A stretch of DNA of 64,000 bases from Rickettsiales bacterium. GTDB taxonomy: Bacteria; Pseudomonadota; Alphaproteobacteria; Rickettsiales; JABCZZ01. Both the position numbers and the translations under genes were made by a program. The notes beneath the pieces were generated by a model, which did no database searches, had not been told where the DNA came from, and saw only the letters and a program-made list of their open reading frames with translations. The stretch covers positions 1-64,000 of the forward strand of contig DASTXE010000004.1 in assembly GCA_035765535.1 (NCBI GenBank), given 5' to 3'. Positions 18,147-27,405 of this stretch are shown here, piece after piece. The first letter of the stretch is position 1, and each line of letters begins with the position of its first letter.

Positions 18147-18201
18147 GTCACAAAACCGTCACAAACCCACGGTTGTGAGCTATTGCGGGAACTGGTAGAA
18201 T
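18147..18201 (+). promoter_or_regulatory. Cassette B promoter with repeated operator
   Basis: The same GTCACAAAACCGTCACAA 18-mer occurs at 18147-18164, then 8 bases, TTGTGA at 18173-18178, a 17-base spacer and TAGAAT at 18196-18201. The spacer differs from that of cassette A at a single base; the 8 bases between half-sites differ freely. Conservation is therefore restricted to the functional positions. Confidence 0.8.
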
Positions 18202-18251
18202 GAAACGGTCTGCCACATTCTACGCTTGGGAAAAATTCCTGAGGAGAATAC

Positions 18252-18316
18252 GGCTAAGGCCAACATACAACTGACTTCGTGTTGGCTTGTCACTGTTGTC
18301 GCCTGAAAAAGACAAC
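18252..18316 (+). promoter_or_regulatory. Structured leader RNA of cassette B
   Basis: GCCAACA (18259-18265) pairs with TGTTGGC (18280-18286) around a loop with AACTGA. The cassette A stem is GCCAGCA/TGCTGGC, so one base pair has changed from G-C to A-T on both sides: a compensatory change. A second stem, GTTGTC (18295-18300) with GACAAC (18311-18316), encloses GAAAAA, echoing GAAAAAGACA in cassette A. Confidence 0.65.
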
Positions 18317-18366
18317 TATGCCTCACCTAATCGAGATTCAGGTGCAGGCAGAGGAGGAGTTACATC

Positions 18367-19083
18367 GTGAGCACCACTGAGTCCACGAACGTGGACACGG
18401 GCACGGTCGCAACCGACGTGGCGAAGGCGAAGAGGCACCGGATCCTGGCGGCCATCTACTGGGTCGGCGCGATCATCGGCGGCAACCTCGCCATCTACTT
18501 CTGGTCCGTCGTGTCGAGCGCCTCGTCCGGCGTCAGCTACGACCCGAACACGGGTGCGCCCATGCTCACCGACGGCAACTCGGCCGGCCCGAACATCACG
18601 GCGAACTTCGTGTACAGCATCCTGGGCACCGTGTTCTTCGCCCTGGGCTTCATCGTCCGGTCCGGCTGGTTCCGCAACAAGCCGCGCAACGGCCGGTTCG
18701 GCGCCGTCCTCAACCTGGCGCAGACGCTCGGTGTCCGGCGGTTCTACCTCGTCGTCGCGCTGTGCCTGACCATCGTCACGAGCTACGGCTGGCGCGGTCT
18801 GACCATGTTCGTCCTGATCGTGGCCGTGTACCACCTGTACAACCGTCTCACGGCGGCCAAGGTGGAGGCGGCGAACACGATCAAGGCGAAGGAGCTGGAG
18901 ATCGCGGGCGCCAACCTCGTCGTCAAGGGGCTGGACGGCACGCCGACCGGCTACACCTTCCAGGGGAACTTCCCCATGGAGACGGTGCAGAAGTTCGGTC
19001 TGACCACCGGGCACGTGTTCGTCCCGCAGGTCAACGGCAGCGTCAACGTCTACGAGCTGCCGAAGACCGGCAAGGTCGGCTGA
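18367..19083 (+). CDS. Cassette B: membrane protein, unknown
   Basis: The GTG at 18367 follows GAGGAGGAGTTACATC and gives 238 residues. A polar Thr/Ser-rich N-terminus is followed by hydrophobic segments near 25-45 (ILAAIYWVGAIIGGNLAIYFW), 78-98 (VYSILGTVFFALGFIV) and 122-158 (FYLVVALCLTIVTSYGW, LTMFVLIVAVYHLY). A charged helix AAKVEAANTIKAKELE and a C-terminal soluble region with GYTFQG and YELPKTG complete it. GC-rich codon use matches cassette A. No family recognised. It sits between its own promoter and terminator as a self-contained unit. Confidence 0.75.
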   Translation: MSTTESTNVDTGTVATDVAKAKRHRILAAIYWVGAIIGGNLAIYFWSVVSSASSGVSYDPNTGAPMLTDGNSAGPNITANFVYSILGTVFFALGFIVRSGWFRNKPRNGRFGAVLNLAQTLGVRRFYLVVALCLTIVTSYGWRGLTMFVLIVAVYHLYNRLTAAKVEAANTIKAKELEIAGANLVVKGLDGTPTGYTFQGNFPMETVQKFGLTTGHVFVPQVNGSVNVYELPKTGKVG

Positions 19084-19114
19084 CCGACAGCACTGAGTAA
19101 CATCCGCTAGCGTG

Positions 19115-19158
19115 CCGGGCCCCCGTCCCCTCCCCCTCGGTGGAGAACGGGGGCCCGG
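19115..19158 (+). terminator. GC-rich hairpin terminator of cassette B
   Basis: CCGGGCCCCCGT (19115-19126) and ACGGGGGCCCGG (19147-19158) form a perfect 12-base stem around a 20-base loop, 31 bases after the stop. No T-run follows. Confidence 0.75.
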
Positions 19159-19218
19159 TCCGCGCACTGTCTATTAAGACTAAGCTCGCTTCACCGCGAG
19201 CAGGAAGGAGTACCTGTC

Positions 19219-19590
19219 ATGAGTGACGAGGACCCTCGCAAAGAGCTTTACGGCGACAACATACAGGGAATCGCACCTTGGCAAAACATCTCGGGCGGTT
19301 CCGACAGTTATGCCGCAGCGCACGACTTCCGTCCGGCAGAGCCTTACGTCGGAGACCCAAGAATGGGCGGAAACGCTCCCTACGCAAGCGCCCCTTACCG
19401 CGCACCGCGGCCGAGGCGCTCGTGGAAGCAGAGGGGACAGTCGTTCCTCGAATGGCTGCTCACTCTCGTGTTTCTGGGAGTCGTGGCTATCATCGGCTCC
19501 ATTAACATCTGGGCCGGTGTGGTAGCTTTCGTCGCATGGATCGTTATCGCTGCCATCATCAGGCAGCGTGTGAGGAAGGGACGCAAGTGA
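19219..19590 (+). CDS. Cassette C: small membrane protein with two C-terminal helices
   Basis: The 123-residue protein starts at ATG 19219 with AGGAAGGAG upstream. The first ~70 residues are polar, rich in Pro, Ala, Tyr and Arg, and likely disordered and cytoplasmic. Two membrane segments follow (FLEWLLTLVFLGVVAIIGSI and WAGVVAFVAWIVIAAII), ending in a basic RQRVRKGRK tail. A hairpin GCTCGC/GCGAGC lies just before the ribosome site, but the A/B promoter repeat is absent, so it may be read from upstream or use another promoter. Function unknown. Confidence 0.75.
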   Translation: MSDEDPRKELYGDNIQGIAPWQNISGGSDSYAAAHDFRPAEPYVGDPRMGGNAPYASAPYRAPRPRRSWKQRGQSFLEWLLTLVFLGVVAIIGSINIWAGVVAFVAWIVIAAIIRQRVRKGRK

Positions 19591-19625
19591 ACACAATCAC
19601 TTTCACCCAACTTCCTCGCGGCACG

Positions 19626-19662
19626 CCGGAATCCTCTCGTCCTTCGGGGCGGAGGGTTCCGG
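19626..19662 (+). terminator. Hairpin terminator of cassette C
   Basis: CCGGAATCCTC pairs with GAGGGTTCCGG (11 base pairs, one G-T) 35 bases after the stop. Like the other two cassette terminators it lacks a T-run. The foreign island probably ends between here and about 19700. Confidence 0.65.
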
Positions 19663-19728
19663 TCTGTGTCGCAAATCTGCATTCTGGAACCTCTTAGAGG
19701 TCCAGCCAAAATTTAGGATTTTCGGATT

Positions 19729-20217
19729 CTACCTGTACGGCGCGTCTGCTTCGATATTGGCACGGATCGCCGGTTCCCAGCGCTCACCATTGCCAATCAG
19801 CTTATCCTTATCATAGAACAATTCTTCGCGCGTCTCGGTGGCGAATTCGAAGTTCGGGCCTTCCACAATCGCATCCACCGGGCAAGCTTCCTGGCAGAAA
19901 CCGCAATAGATGCACTTGGTCATGTCGATATCGTAACGCGTCGTGCGGCGCGAACCGTCATCACGCACTTCCGCTTCAATCGTGATGGCCTGCGCCGGGC
20001 AGATCGCTTCGCACAATTTGCAGGCGATGCAGCGTTCTTCACCGTTTTCATACCGGCGCAGCGCATGCTCGCCGCGAAAGCGCGGGCTAAGCGGGCCTTT
20101 TTCATACGGGTAGTTGATCGTGACCGGGCGGCGGAAGAAATAACGCAGCGTCATCGCTAAGCCGGAGATCATCTCAAACAGGAAAAAACTGCGTATCCTT
20201 CTATATGCTGTTAGCAT
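19729..20217 (-). CDS. nuoI: NADH-quinone oxidoreductase subunit I
   Basis: NuoI is the 23-kDa ferredoxin-like subunit that carries two [4Fe-4S] clusters (N6a, N6b) in the complex I arm facing the membrane. Both motifs are intact: [12 protein letters not shown] and [12 protein letters not shown]. The 162-residue length is standard for alphaproteobacteria. The ATG at 20217 follows GAGGGGAAGCC and overlaps the DedA gene by 17 bases. nuoJ, the expected next gene, is missing here; the foreign island follows. Confidence 0.97.
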   Translation of the reverse strand: MLTAYRRIRSFFLFEMISGLAMTLRYFFRRPVTINYPYEKGPLSPRFRGEHALRRYENGEERCIACKLCEAICPAQAITIEAEVRDDGSRRTTRYDIDMTKCIYCGFCQEACPVDAIVEGPNFEFATETREELFYDKDKLIGNGERWEPAIRANIEADAPYR

Positions 20218-20830
20218 TGGCTTCCCCTCCGGTTTCTTTACGGGCCTTATGGCGTCTTATATACAATATAATCATTACCGCAACCACTATCAACACCGTC
20301 GCCGTGGCGTAAGGCGTGTAATGCTTGACCAGCGCTTTATTGCCGCCGATCAGATAGCCGATCATGATCAGTATTGCCATCCACACGCCCGCTCCCACGG
20401 CGGTGTAAAGGCTGAATTTCTTAACATTCATCCTGCCAAGCCCTGCCGGGAATGAAATAAAATGACGCAAGCCCGGCACCAGACGGCCTGTCAGCGTGGA
20501 GATTTCGCCGTGGCGGGCGAAGAAGCCGTCGAGCTTCTCCATTCTTTCATGGCTGAAGAACATGTATTTGCCATAAGCATACAGGAATCTTCTGCCGTAA
20601 TGGTAGGCAATATAATAATTGGCAAGCGAACCGGCAAGCGAGCCCAGAATCGCCGTGAGCAGCACAACAATGCCGTTCATTTCTCCCTGGCTTGCCAGAT
20701 ACCCTGCCGGGATCATCGTGACTTCAGCCGGAAGAGGCACGAACGTGCTCTCCAGAAACGTCATGATAAAAACGCCGGTGTACCCAAGGCTTCCGACAAA
20801 ATCAACCAGCCATGATGCAATCGCTTCCAC
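20201..20830 (-). CDS. DedA family membrane protein
   Basis: From the GTG at 20830, preceded by AAAGG, the protein is about 209 residues; longer readings overlap nuoH. DedA/SNARE-associated proteins are inner-membrane proteins tied to lipid carrier recycling and envelope homeostasis. Visible signs are [22 protein letters not shown] near the N-terminus, [20 protein letters not shown] with the family arginines and glycine, and five to six hydrophobic stretches. It is sandwiched between nuoH and nuoI with 25 bases to one side and an overlap on the other, so it is co-transcribed with complex I genes, which is unusual. Confidence 0.93.
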   Translation of the reverse strand: MEAIASWLVDFVGSLGYTGVFIMTFLESTFVPLPAEVTMIPAGYLASQGEMNGIVVLLTAILGSLAGSLANYYIAYHYGRRFLYAYGKYMFFSHERMEKLDGFFARHGEISTLTGRLVPGLRHFISFPAGLGRMNVKKFSLYTAVGAGVWMAILIMIGYLIGGNKALVKHYTPYATATVLIVVAVMIILYIRRHKARKETGGEANANSI

Positions 20831-20855
20831 TGTCAGCCTTTCTGTTTGCGCCGGC

Positions 20856-21872
20856 TTAAACGTGATGGCCGTAGACGATGCAACCCGAAACGATCGCAAC
20901 CCAGACAAGCGAGAACGGCAGGAACACTTTCCACCCCAGACGCATCAGCTGGTCGTAGCGGTAACGCGGCAGCGTGGCGCGCACCCAGATAAATACGAAC
21001 AGCAGGATCAGTATCTTCAGCACGAACCAGAGTACGCCCGGAATCGCGTTGCAGATCGCATTATCCACCGGCGACCACCAGCCGCCGAGGAAAAAGATGC
21101 TCGTCATGCCGCTCATCAGGATCATGTTGATATATTCACCCAGGAAGAACAGACCGAACGTCATCGAGGAATATTCAACGTTATACCCGGCAACGAGTTC
21201 GCCTTCGGCTTCCGGCAGGTCGAACGGGTGGCGGTTGGTTTCCGCAAGCGCCGAAATGAAGAAGATAATGCACATCGGGAAGAGGATGGAAGCGACATGC
21301 CAGTGGCTGATACCGCCTTTTTGTGCGTTAACGATATCCGTCAGGTTCAGCGAACCCACCTGCAGCAACACCGTCACGATCACGAAACCGATGGAAACTT
21401 CATAGGAAACCATCTGCGCCGCGCTACGGATCGCGCCCAGGAACGCATATTTAGAATTGCTCGCCCAACCGGCCATGATGATGCCGTAAATACCGAGCGA
21501 AGAAATGGCGAACAGATATAGCACGCCGACATTGATATTCGCAATGACGAAGGAAGGCGAAAGCGGAATCACGGCCCAGCCAAGCAGCGCCAGCATGAAT
21601 GTGAGCATCGGCGCAATGACGAAAACCAGCTTGTTGGCTTTGGTCGGCAGGATCGTTTCCTTGAACATCAGCTTGAAACCGTCCGCAAACGGCTGCAGAA
21701 TCCCTAAAAGCCCCACCACGTTCGGCCCCTTGCGCAGCTGCATCGCACCGATGACTTTACGCTCAAGCAGGGTCAGCAGCGACATCGCAATGATAAGCGG
21801 CACCACGACCAGAAGAATCTTGCCGATAATCCACAACGCCGGGACGATATAAAGACTAAGTATTTCCTGCAT
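20856..21872 (-). CDS. nuoH: NADH-quinone oxidoreductase subunit H
   Basis: NuoH is the membrane subunit beside the quinone site of complex I. From the ATG at 21872 ([14 protein letters not shown]) it has 338 residues, with AGGAAACGACTG upstream; a GTG at 21899 is in frame but less likely. The conserved loop [21 protein letters not shown] is intact, as are about eight membrane helices. The upstream neighbour is an RND pump rather than nuoG, so only nuoH and nuoI of the complex I operon are present here. Confidence 0.96.
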   Translation of the reverse strand: MQEILSLYIVPALWIIGKILLVVVPLIIAMSLLTLLERKVIGAMQLRKGPNVVGLLGILQPFADGFKLMFKETILPTKANKLVFVIAPMLTFMLALLGWAVIPLSPSFVIANINVGVLYLFAISSLGIYGIIMAGWASNSKYAFLGAIRSAAQMVSYEVSIGFVIVTVLLQVGSLNLTDIVNAQKGGISHWHVASILFPMCIIFFISALAETNRHPFDLPEAEGELVAGYNVEYSSMTFGLFFLGEYINMILMSGMTSIFFLGGWWSPVDNAICNAIPGVLWFVLKILILLFVFIWVRATLPRYRYDQLMRLGWKVFLPFSLVWVAIVSGCIVYGHHV

Positions 21873-21932
21873 CAGTCGTTTCCTGAAATTGACACTCACC
21901 CGATAACTAATGCAAGAGAGCGCCTACGTCAA

Positions 21933-24900
21933 TCAACTAGTGGAAATAGTGCCGGATTCGCCCTGTATAGGCTTCCTACGCATGAACTTCTCTGCTAACC
22001 GGCTGAATTCAAGATAGATAACCGGTGTCGTAAAGAGCGTAATCAGCTGCGACAGCAATAGTCCACCCACCATAGTGATTCCGAGCGGATGGCGCAGTTC
22101 CGCCCCTACCCCGGTGCCAATCATCAGCGGCAGCGCACCGAGTAATGCCGACATCGTCGTCATCAGGATCGGACGGAAGCGCAGCAGGCAGGCCTGATAA
22201 ATTGCATCACGCGGCGCCATACCATGCTCACGCTCCGCATCGAGCGCGAAATCGATAATCATGATGGCGTTTTTCTTTACGATACCGATCAGCAGGATAA
22301 TACCGATAATACCGATGATGCCCAGATCCGTTCCCGAAATCGCAAGTGCGAGCAGCGCCCCAACGCCTGCAGAAGGTAAGGTGGAAAGAATCGTCACCGG
22401 ATGGATATAGCTTTCATAGAGTACACCCAGCACGATATACATCGTCACAATCGCCGCCAGAATCAGCAGCAGCGTGTTATTCAGCGAAGCCTGGAACGCG
22501 AGCGCCGCCCCCTGGAAGCTGGTTTCCATGCCCGGCGGCAGGTGCATTTTTCTTTCTACTTTGTTGATTGCCTTCACCGCATCCCCGAGCGAAGCCCCAT
22601 GCGCAAGGTTGAACGAGACCGTCGCAGACGGAAACTGCCCCAGATGATTGATGGAAAGCGGTGCCTGTCCCTCTTTAAATGTAGCAATCACAGAGAGCGG
22701 CACAGGAACACCGGTATTGCTTGGCACATAAATATCCTTGAGCGATTCCGGTCCCATCTGGAATTTCGGCTGCACCTCCAGCACAACGCGATACTGGTTG
22801 GCTTGCGTAAAAATGGTGGAAATCAGCCGCTGCCCGAACGCATCGTAAAGCGCATTATCCACTGCTGCCGCCGTAATCCCCATACGCATGGCCGTAGCGC
22901 GATCAATTGTTACATACACTTGCAGCCCATGCATCTGCAGATCACTTGTCACATCGGTCAGCTGCGGCAGCTGCGCAAGCTTATCGACAAGCTGGGGCAC
23001 GTATTTCTCCAGATCGCTCAGGCTCGGTGTCTGCACGCTGAACTGATATTGCGTTCTGCTAATCTGGCTTTCAATGGTAATGTCCTGCACCGGCTGCATA
23101 TAAAGTTTAATGCCGCCAAGCTGTTCAAGCTTGTCCTGCAGACGCCGCATGACCACCTGCACACCATCGCGCTGGCTGTGTTCTTTCAGGTTGATAAGCA
23201 TGCGCCCGCTATTGAGCGTGGCATTCGTACCATCCACGCCGATGAAGGAGGAAAGACTGTCTACATCCTTATCATCCATAATAATATCGGCCAGTGCCTG
23301 CTGGCGCTTCGCCATTTCCGCAAACGAGACCGACTCCGGTGCCTGCGTAATCGCCTGAATCGCACCTGTATCCTGTACGGGAAAGAATCCTTTGGGAACG
23401 AACGCATAAAGCAGCACCGTCAGCACGAGCGTGGCAATGGCCACCAGCAGCGTAAGTTTCTGCCGGTCGAGCACCCAGTTGAGCATGACGCCGTAACGCG
23501 CGATCAGTCGGTCAAAAAACGCTCCCATATCATGGTAAAACTTTGTCTGCTCGGCTTCCGGAATATGGCGCAGCAGGCGCGCGCACATCATCGGCGTGAG
23601 CGTGAGGGATACAAAAGCCGAAATAAGAATGGAGACCGCGAGCGTAATTGCAAACTCATGAAACATGCGCCCAACCACATCCCCCATGAACAGCAGCGGA
23701 ATCAGCACCGCAATGAGCGAGAACGTAAGCGAAATAATCGTAAAACCGATCTGCCTTGAACCCTCAAGCGCCGCCTCAAGCGGGCTCTCTCCTTCTTCAA
23801 TGTAACGAGCGATATTCTCGATCATCACAATGGCGTCGTCCACGACAAACCCCGTTGCAATCGTGAGCGCCATAAGCGTGAGATTGTTGATGCTGAAACC
23901 TGCCAGATACATGATGCCGAACGTTCCCACAAGCGACAGCGGCACCACGATAGCCGGAATGATCGTCGCAGGCAGGTTGCGCAGGAACAGGTAAATCACC
24001 ATCACCACAAGCGCCACCGAAAGGAACAGCTCAAACTGCACGTCATCCACCGAAGCGCGGATTGTTGTCGTCCGGTCGGTAAGCAGCGTCACATCCATCG
24101 CTCCCGGCAGGGTTTGCTGCAGTTTTGGCAACAGCTGTTTAATGCGGTCCACCACCGTAATCACATTCGCGCCCGGCTGGCGCTGGATGTTCAGAATAAT
24201 TGCGGGCGTCTTGTTGGCCCAGGCCTGGAGCTTGGTATTCTCCGCTCCTTGAATCACATCGGCGATATCGCTTAACCGGATCGGTGCGTTGTTTTTATAC
24301 CCGACGATCAGTTTCGCATACTCCTCTGCGGAAGCAATCTGGTCGTTGGCATCCACAGTCGAAGCGCGTGTCTGGCCGTCAAAACTGCCCTTGGGAGTGT
24401 TGACATTGGCATTGGCAATGGAAGTACGCAGCGTCTCAAGATCAAGTCCATACCCGGCCAGCGCCGTGGGATTAACGCGGATACGCACGGCCGGGCGCTG
24501 TCCGCCACTGATGCTGACAAGCCCCACGCCGGAAAGCTGGGATATTTTCTGGGCGAGCCTCGTATCCACCAGATCTTCGATATCCGGTAGCGTCAGGGTC
24601 TTGGAAGTAACCGCCAGCGTTACGATCGGCGCATCGGCCGGATTCACTTTATTGTAAATCGGCGGCGAAGGCAGATCCGTTGGCAGGAAAGAAGTCGCCG
24701 CATTAATAGCCGCCTGCACTTCCTGCTCGGCCACATCAAGACTGAGATTCAGCGAAAACTGAAGCGTAATGACGGATGCGCCGCCAGAGCTGGAAGAGGT
24801 CATCTGGCTCAAACCCGGCATCTGGCCGAACTGCGCTTCCAGCGGCGCCGTCACGGAAGAGGTCATCACATCCGGGCTCGCACCGGGATAAAGCGTCACA

Positions 24901-25040
24901 ACCTGTATCGTCGGGTAATCCACTTCCGGCAGGGCCGCAATCGGTAGCAATTTATAAGCAAACGCACCGGACAGCAAAATGGCCAGCATCAGAAGCGATG
25001 TCGCGATAGGCCGAAGAATAAATATCCGGGACGGATTCAT
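21933..25040 (-). CDS. RND multidrug efflux transporter, MdtB/MdtC type
   Basis: This 1035-residue inner-membrane proton antiporter exports drugs or bile-like compounds through a tripartite pump. It has 12 membrane helices and two large periplasmic loops. The proton-relay region reads [21 protein letters not shown] (adjacent aspartates in helix 4), and the second half has [20 protein letters not shown], typical of the AcrB/MdtBC group. No membrane fusion protein or TolC gene lies next to it: upstream is a 155-base gap and pgk. The partner genes must be elsewhere. It starts at ATG 25040. Confidence 0.95.
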   Translation of the reverse strand: MNPSRIFILRPIATSLLMLAILLSGAFAYKLLPIAALPEVDYPTIQVVTLYPGASPDVMTSSVTAPLEAQFGQMPGLSQMTSSSSGGASVITLQFSLNLSLDVAEQEVQAAINAATSFLPTDLPSPPIYNKVNPADAPIVTLAVTSKTLTLPDIEDLVDTRLAQKISQLSGVGLVSISGGQRPAVRIRVNPTALAGYGLDLETLRTSIANANVNTPKGSFDGQTRASTVDANDQIASAEEYAKLIVGYKNNAPIRLSDIADVIQGAENTKLQAWANKTPAIILNIQRQPGANVITVVDRIKQLLPKLQQTLPGAMDVTLLTDRTTTIRASVDDVQFELFLSVALVVMVIYLFLRNLPATIIPAIVVPLSLVGTFGIMYLAGFSINNLTLMALTIATGFVVDDAIVMIENIARYIEEGESPLEAALEGSRQIGFTIISLTFSLIAVLIPLLFMGDVVGRMFHEFAITLAVSILISAFVSLTLTPMMCARLLRHIPEAEQTKFYHDMGAFFDRLIARYGVMLNWVLDRQKLTLLVAIATLVLTVLLYAFVPKGFFPVQDTGAIQAITQAPESVSFAEMAKRQQALADIIMDDKDVDSLSSFIGVDGTNATLNSGRMLINLKEHSQRDGVQVVMRRLQDKLEQLGGIKLYMQPVQDITIESQISRTQYQFSVQTPSLSDLEKYVPQLVDKLAQLPQLTDVTSDLQMHGLQVYVTIDRATAMRMGITAAAVDNALYDAFGQRLISTIFTQANQYRVVLEVQPKFQMGPESLKDIYVPSNTGVPVPLSVIATFKEGQAPLSINHLGQFPSATVSFNLAHGASLGDAVKAINKVERKMHLPPGMETSFQGAALAFQASLNNTLLLILAAIVTMYIVLGVLYESYIHPVTILSTLPSAGVGALLALAISGTDLGIIGIIGIILLIGIVKKNAIMIIDFALDAEREHGMAPRDAIYQACLLRFRPILMTTMSALLGALPLMIGTGVGAELRHPLGITMVGGLLLSQLITLFTTPVIYLEFSRLAEKFMRRKPIQGESGTISTS

Positions 25041-25195
25041 GGAAAGAATGGCTTATTAATCATTGCGGTAAAACAGCGATAGCTCGTATTGATACGCAAT
25101 ATAGAAGGGTTTTCCTTCGCCATACAGCAAAAAAGAAAATCCTTCAGCGTACAACCTCACGCAAAAATCAACAATTAACCAGAAAGAGGAGGATA

Positions 25196-26407
25196 TTAAC
25201 GCTTCTCAAGCGCGGCCACACCCGGCAGCACTTTGCCTTCCAGCCATTCCAGGAATGCGCCACCCGCAGTGGAAAGATAGCTGAAACGTTCAGCAAGACC
25301 GGAATAGGTCATGGCCGCGACTGTATCGCCACCGCCTGCAACGCTCTTAAGCGCTCCTTTGCGCGTAAGCGCTGCTGCCACACGCGCGAGGCTAACGGTA
25401 GAAACATCGAACGGGCTTGTCTCAAATGCCCCGAGCGGACCGTTCCAGAGCAAAGTCTTGGCACCTTTAAGCACTTCGGCAAACTGGTTGACCGACTCCG
25501 GACCAACATCGAGAATCATACTGTCGGAAGGAATTTCTTCCATTCCGGTGACATCGCTTGCAGCATGGGCAGCAAACTTATCTGCAACAATCGCATCCTG
25601 CGGCAGATGGATTGTGCAGCCGCGCTGTTTCGCCTGCTCCAAAATGCGCAACGCCGTCTCTTTCAGATCCTGTTCGCACAGGGATTTACCGACAGGAAGT
25701 CCTTGCGCAAATGCGAACGTATTGGCCATCGCACCGCCGATGATCAGATGGTCTACCTTTTCAATCAGGCTCTCCAGAAGCTGCAGCTTCGTGGAGACTT
25801 TCGCCCCGCCGACCACAGCCGCGAACGGGCGTTCCACCTGGCCGAAATATCTCTCGATATTGTTAAGCTCGTCTTCCATGAGCCTGCCCGCCGCTGCCGG
25901 AAGATATTCCGTGATACCGACCACAGAAGCATGCGCGCGGTGCGAGCTGGAAAACGCATCGTTGATATAAATATCGCCGTGTGCAGCAAGCGCTTTGGCA
26001 AATACGGGGTCGTTCTTTTCTTCACCGGCATGGAAGCGCAGATTTTCCAGTAGCAAAATTTCACCCGGCTGCAGCGAAGCAACCGAGGCATCCGCCTCCG
26101 GTCCGACGCAATCCACACCGAATTTGATCACCGCTTCCGGCAGCACTTTTGCCAGCGCATCCACAAGCGGTGCAAGCGACATGTCCGTGATGAACTTACC
26201 CTTGGGCCTTCCAAAATGCGACATCACTATGATGCGCGCTTTCTTCGCAATCAGCTCTTTCAGCGTCGGCAGCAAACGCACGATGCGCGTATTATCCGTC
26301 ACTCTGCCCGCCGCCATCGGCACGTTCAAATCCATGCGCACCACGACGCGCTTACCGCCTACGTCGATATCGTCCAGCGTCAGGAATTTTTTGGTGCCGT
26401 CAGCCAC
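25196..26407 (-). CDS. pgk: Phosphoglycerate kinase
   Basis: Pgk makes ATP from 1,3-bisphosphoglycerate. The GTG at 26407 shares one base with the gap stop codon (TAGTG) and follows AGCAGG, giving 403 residues; the longer ATG reading would overlap gap. Motifs seen are VRMDLNVP, SHFGRPKG, the hinge region near VVGGAKVSTK and the nucleotide loop SVAGGGDTVAA. It is the last gene of the tkt-gap-pgk operon. Confidence 0.96.
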   Translation of the reverse strand: MADGTKKFLTLDDIDVGGKRVVVRMDLNVPMAAGRVTDNTRIVRLLPTLKELIAKKARIIVMSHFGRPKGKFITDMSLAPLVDALAKVLPEAVIKFGVDCVGPEADASVASLQPGEILLLENLRFHAGEEKNDPVFAKALAAHGDIYINDAFSSSHRAHASVVGITEYLPAAAGRLMEDELNNIERYFGQVERPFAAVVGGAKVSTKLQLLESLIEKVDHLIIGGAMANTFAFAQGLPVGKSLCEQDLKETALRILEQAKQRGCTIHLPQDAIVADKFAAHAASDVTGMEEIPSDSMILDVGPESVNQFAEVLKGAKTLLWNGPLGAFETSPFDVSTVSLARVAAALTRKGALKSVAGGGDTVAAMTYSGLAERFSYLSTAGGAFLEWLEGKVLPGVAALEKR

Positions 26408-27405
26408 TAGCAACCTGCTACTAATTTCGCCATATCGAGCATACGGCAGGAGAAGCCCCACTCATTGTCATACCAGCTGACAACGCGGCAGAAGCGCTTA
26501 CCCGTGACAGAGGTTCCCGTCGTATCGAAGATAGAGCTTGCCGGATGGTGATTGAAATCGATCGAAACCAGCGGCTCGGAAGAAATCGCTAGCACACCTT
26601 TGAGCGCGCCCTGTGCAGCTTCAGCAATTGCAGCGTTGAGCTCGTCCTTGTTCGTGTCACGGCCCGCCTGAAAGGTGAGATCCACGAGCGAAACATTCGG
26701 CGTCGGCACGCGCACGGCCGTACCGCCCAGCTTGCCATCCAGTTCCGGCAGTACAAGACCAATCGCCTTCGCCGCACCGGTGGAAGTCGGGATGATGGAC
26801 TGAGCCGCAGCGCGCGCACGGCGCAGATCCTTATGGCTGCCATCCACGATGTTCTGGTCGCCCGTATAGGAATGGATCGTCGTCATGAAACCATGCTCGA
26901 TGCCGACCGTATCGTTCAGCACCTTAGCCACCGGCGCAAGGCAGTTCGTCGTGCAGGAACCGATGGAAACCACCTGATGTTCCGGCTTCAGCACGGCATT
27001 ATTGACACCGTACACAATCGTCGCATCCGCATCGGGAGACGGAGCGGAAACCAGTACCTTCTTCGCGCCACGCGCAAGATGCTGCGCGGCATCGGCGCGT
27101 TTGGTGAATTTGCCGGAGCATTCCATCACAATATCAATGCCCGACCAGTCGAGCTTGGAAAGATCGCGCTCATGCGTGAGCTTCATTACGCCGCGGCCCA
27201 CATCGATGCCGCCGTCTACCGCTTTCACATCGCCGCGGAAATGGCCATGGATGGAATCATATTTCAGCAGGTGCACATGGGTTTCTACCGGAGCCGGACC
27301 ATTAACTGCCACGATTTCAATATCGTTGCGTCCACTTTCCACCAGCGCCCGGATCACACAACGTCCGATACGCCCTAACCCATTAATTGCAACCTTTACT
27401 GTCAT
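26407..27405 (-). CDS. gap: Glyceraldehyde-3-phosphate dehydrogenase
   Basis: The enzyme oxidises glyceraldehyde-3-phosphate with NAD(P). The 332 residues carry the Rossmann start [14 protein letters not shown], the active-site [12 protein letters not shown] with catalytic cysteine, and the C-terminal [15 protein letters not shown]. It overlaps tkt by four bases (ATGA) and pgk by one, so the three are translationally coupled. The tkt-gap-pgk order is typical of alphaproteobacterial Calvin/glycolysis-type clusters. Confidence 0.97.
   Translation of the reverse strand: MTVKVAINGLGRIGRCVIRALVESGRNDIEIVAVNGPAPVETHVHLLKYDSIHGHFRGDVKAVDGGIDVGRGVMKLTHERDLSKLDWSGIDIVMECSGKFTKRADAAQHLARGAKKVLVSAPSPDADATIVYGVNNAVLKPEHQVVSIGSCTTNCLAPVAKVLNDTVGIEHGFMTTIHSYTGDQNIVDGSHKDLRRARAAAQSIIPTSTGAAKAIGLVLPELDGKLGGTAVRVPTPNVSLVDLTFQAGRDTNKDELNAAIAEAAQGALKGVLAISSEPLVSIDFNHHPASSIFDTTGTSVTGKRFCRVVSWYDNEWGFSCRMLDMAKLVAGC

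Noticed and set aside
17244-19167. Long minus-strand open frames opposite cassettes A and B
   Set aside because: They lie antisense to better-supported genes with promoters, ribosome sites and membrane segments. Their Arg/Pro/Gly-rich translations are typical of GC-rich shadow frames.
19689-19701. ACCTCT-T-AGAGGT inverted repeat as an attachment site of island 1
   Set aside because: Short, and no matching copy was found at the other island edge near 17.2 kb, so it cannot be called an attachment site.
22401-23759. 452-residue plus-strand frame inside the RND pump gene
   Set aside because: Fully antisense to a well-conserved transporter; His/Arg-rich composition is a reflection of the sense codons.
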